Shown one piece after another: positions 6,269 to 7,692 of a stretch of DNA of 7,692 nt. The position numbers were made by a program, and so were the translations under genes. This DNA comes from Cyclobacteriaceae bacterium (GTDB taxonomy: Bacteria; Bacteroidota; Bacteroidia; Cytophagales; Cyclobacteriaceae): contig JAOUOM010000082.1 in the NCBI GenBank assembly GCA_029880385.1, positions 1-7,692 of the forward strand, given 5' to 3'. The notes below the pieces were generated by a model. It was given only the letters and a program-made list of their open reading frames with translations, had not been told where the DNA came from and did no database searches. Within the stretch, counting starts at the first letter, position 1; every line of letters begins with the position of its first letter.

Positions 6269-6295
6269 AAAAAGCCGGAATTGCTCCGGCTTTTT
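6269..6295 (-). terminator. terminator of the 67-aa protein gene (possibly bidirectional)
   Basis: GCCGGA (6274-6279) and TCCGGC (6285-6290) form a perfect GC-rich stem with a 5-nt loop, flanked by a run of As on the left and five Ts on the right. On the minus strand the T tract is seven long (complement of 6267-6273). The hairpin begins about 27 nt past the stop codon of the minus-strand 67-aa gene. Confidence 0.85.
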
Positions 6296-6321
6296 GGCGG
6301 TGACCCAATTAATAAAAGTCT

Positions 6322-6525
6322 TTAATGAGACAATTGTAATTGGAAATGGGCAGTGTTTAATTCGTTGGTGATTTTAGTGGCCAGGCGACGAGACACTTCA
6401 CTCAACTCATAGAGCAATACCACAGAAGCTCCATTTCCGCATGTGGAAACGGCTTTTTCATATTCGTCTTTTGAACCTTGCTGGTATTGATTAGCCAGCG
6501 GATTGAACCAGATAAATAGCTTCAT
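6322..6525 (-). CDS. 67-aa protein of unknown function
   Basis: The product starts MKLFIWFNPLANQYQQ. A polar, charged segment (KDEYEKAV) follows, then a hydrophobic strand around the single cysteine (CGNGASVVLLYEL) and a C-terminal amphipathic helix (SEVSRRLATKITNELN). The order strand, helix, strand, helix suggests a small compact alpha/beta domain. There is no signal peptide or membrane helix. The ATG at 6525 has no strong Shine-Dalgarno sequence. A well-formed intrinsic terminator lies downstream, which supports expression as its own unit. I do not recognise the family. Confidence 0.68.
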   Translation of the reverse strand: MKLFIWFNPLANQYQQGSKDEYEKAVSTCGNGASVVLLYELSEVSRRLATKITNELNTAHFQLQLSH

Positions 6526-6673
6526 GTGAATTGATTTTTTCGTTTTGGTATCCTAGTTTGAAGTCAAAGATGATGGGATAAATCCAAAAATTCCTGACAA
6601 TTCTATTCAGATTCCTGCCATACTACCCCATCCGGATATGACTATCCATTTCGATGAATTGTGATTTACCCGT

Positions 6674-6681
6674 TAAATTTG
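6674..6681 (+). promoter_or_regulatory. -7 promoter element before the small membrane protein
   Basis: TAAATTTG matches the Bacteroidota -7 consensus TAnnTTTG exactly and lies 13 nt before the ATG at 6695. That would give a very short 5' leader, or none to speak of. A good -33 TTG at the usual 17-23 nt spacing is not present; the nearest TTG (6659-6661) is only 12 nt upstream. Confidence 0.5.
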
Positions 6682-6694
6682 TCTAAAATATTAT

Positions 6695-6880
6695 ATGCGA
6701 CCCGGACAAGCAAAATCACTGGGCATGACCTTAGGGCTGCTTTTTCTCATTCTTGTACCCTTGTATGTACTTAGAACCTATCAGCAGGGTACGACCAATT
6801 GGTTTTTACTGGTTATGTTTTTTGGTATGATCCTATTGATTTTTTACACCATCAGTGGTAGCAGGCGTAGAAGGAGATAG
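6695..6880 (+). CDS. 61-aa inner-membrane protein with two helices
   Basis: Two hydrophobic segments are evident: residues about 10-26 (GMTLGLLFLILVPLYVL) and about 36-53 (WFLLVMFFGMILLIFYTI). They are joined by a short polar loop RTYQQGTTN. The C terminus SGSRRRRR is strongly basic, so by the positive-inside rule both ends should face the cytoplasm and the loop the periplasm. The ATG at 6695 is placed directly after a consensus -7 box. No enzymatic motif is present and the family is not recognised. It stands alone, convergent with recR, whose stop codon lies 64 nt further on. Confidence 0.72.
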   Translation: MRPGQAKSLGMTLGLLFLILVPLYVLRTYQQGTTNWFLLVMFFGMILLIFYTISGSRRRRR

Positions 6881-6944
6881 GAACTGGATGGGAGAGCATG
6901 TCAGGTGTACGTGCGTTCCTCCTTTGGATGATTCGTTGGGTTTT

Positions 6945-7559
6945 TTATTCAGTCGGGTGATATTCCGTACGTGACGATATGCTTCGGCCCAGTGTTAATT
7001 CATCGGCAAACTCCAATTCCCCCCCTACAGGTATGCCCCTGGCAATACTGGTGATTTTTAACGGATAAGAGTCCAAACGACGGGTCAGGTAGAAGGCCGT
7101 GGTTTCTCCTTCCATTGTGCCGCTCAGGGCCAGGATCACTTCTTTTATTTCCCCGTTGCTTGCTTCAATACGTTTGACAAGAGATTCGATTTTCAGGTCG
7201 TCGGGGCCAATGCCATCGATGGGGGATACCCGGCCCCCAAGTACATGAAACATCCCTTTGTATTGCCCGGTATTTCGAATGGCCAACACATCCGGTGTAT
7301 CTTCCACCACACATACGATGCTCGTGTCAGTATGCACGGTCCTACAGGTACATTCCCGTATGTCTGCAATGATATGGCAGGTGTCGCAATATTGAATTTC
7401 GTCCCGCAGGATTGTCAGCGCATCAGCCAGGCGATGAGTTTGATCGGGGGATTGCCTCAAAAGGTGCAGGACGAGGCGAAGGGCAGTTTTTTTCCCAATA
7501 CCTGGCAATTTGGCTATTTCATCCACTGCCCGCGCGACAAGTTGTGATGGAAAATCCAT
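6945..7559 (-). CDS. recR: recombination mediator protein RecR
   Basis: At 204 aa the protein has the normal RecR length (E. coli about 201). RecR forms a ring clamp and, with RecO, loads RecA at gaps and stalled forks. The order is typical. An N-terminal helix-hairpin-helix has LPGIGKKTALRLVLHLL. A zinc knuckle follows at residues about 58-72 (CDTCHIIADIRECTC). The Toprim domain has CVVEDTPDVLAI, YHVLGG-like FHVLGGRVSPIDGIGPDDL and EVILALSGTMEGE. The C-terminal Walker-B-like tail has IARGIPVGGELEFADELTLGRS. The knuckle is unusual: the last two cysteines are C-T-C instead of C-x2-C, and the following segment up to CVVE is also shortened. The ATG at 7559 shares its A with the TAA of the preceding gene, so the two are very likely co-transcribed and translationally coupled. 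Confidence 0.97.
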   Translation of the reverse strand: MDFPSQLVARAVDEIAKLPGIGKKTALRLVLHLLRQSPDQTHRLADALTILRDEIQYCDTCHIIADIRECTCRTVHTDTSIVCVVEDTPDVLAIRNTGQYKGMFHVLGGRVSPIDGIGPDDLKIESLVKRIEASNGEIKEVILALSGTMEGETTAFYLTRRLDSYPLKITSIARGIPVGGELEFADELTLGRSISSRTEYHPTE

Positions 7560-7692
7560 TATTCAATTACGGCTTTGATACCGGCATCACAAATGGCGTC
7601 TTTCATTGGTTTTAAAAATTCAAAATCACCATGCCTGACCGCACATTTTCCTTTGTGGTCAATCAGGAGTGTACATTGCTCGGCTTGCTGTG
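7559..7692 (-). CDS. unidentified gene upstream of recR, C-terminal fragment (5' partial)
   Basis: An open frame enters from the right edge on the minus strand and gives 43 complete codons: QQAEQCTLLIDHKGKCAVRH, then GDFEFLKPMKDAICDAGIKA, then VIE and TAA at 7559-7561. There is no internal stop, and the TAA-ATG junction with recR (TAATG, one shared base) is a typical operon overlap, so this is the end of a real gene. The fragment contains three cysteines and a mixed strand/helix pattern. I do not recognise the family from so short a piece. Confidence 0.72.
   Translation of the reverse strand, partial: QQAEQCTLLIDHKGKCAVRHGDFEFLKPMKDAICDAGIKAVIE

Noticed and set aside
6003..6308. Minus-strand 101-codon open frame
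   Set aside because: It overlaps the more convincing 62-aa gene and runs through the terminator at 6269-6295. Composition is not coherent.

Overview
The window looks like ordinary chromosome of a Bacteroidota bacterium, most likely a Cytophagales-type member. The taxonomic evidence is indirect. There is a short secreted protein with a type IX secretion (T9SS) type A sorting domain. Three -7 boxes match the Bacteroidota consensus TAnnTTTG, two of them with a TTG element 19-20 nt upstream. The tRNAs lack an encoded CCA, ribosome binding sites are weak or absent, and a TPR sensor kinase of a kind common in this phylum is present. I see no phage, transposon, CRISPR array or obvious defence island.

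Layout. (1) 1-1373, plus: the C-terminal 456 residues of a large FAD-linked oxidase/Fe-S oxidoreductase (GlcD-GlpC fusion, YdiJ-like). It runs tail to tail, with a 4-nt overlap, into (2) 1370-2116, minus: an exported protein of unknown function. (3) 2311-2691, plus: a small exported protein that is little more than a T9SS sorting domain. (4) 2898-3331: two divergently transcribed tRNA genes, tRNA-Ser(TGA) on minus and tRNA-Arg(CCT) on plus, each with its own promoter and hairpin terminator. (5) 3573-5825, plus: a 118-aa beta-rich protein followed after 51 nt by an orphan sensor histidine kinase. The kinase has an exported TPR domain, one membrane helix and a HisKA/HATPase core. An 11-bp terminator-like hairpin lies directly over its start codon. 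(6) 5842-6880: three very small genes, a 62-aa helical protein (minus), a 67-aa protein (minus) and a 61-aa two-helix membrane protein (plus). The two minus genes each have a hairpin terminator. (7) 6945-7692, minus: recR, encoding the recombination mediator. Its start codon shares one base with the stop codon of an unidentified upstream gene that leaves the window.

Most of the genes appear to be independent units. The two places where neighbours are probably linked are the 118-aa protein with the kinase, and the unidentified gene with recR, which looks translationally coupled. The observations most worth a second look are the start-codon hairpin of the kinase, the cargo-less T9SS domain protein, and the altered zinc knuckle spacing of RecR. 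I did not find a clearly new multi-gene system.
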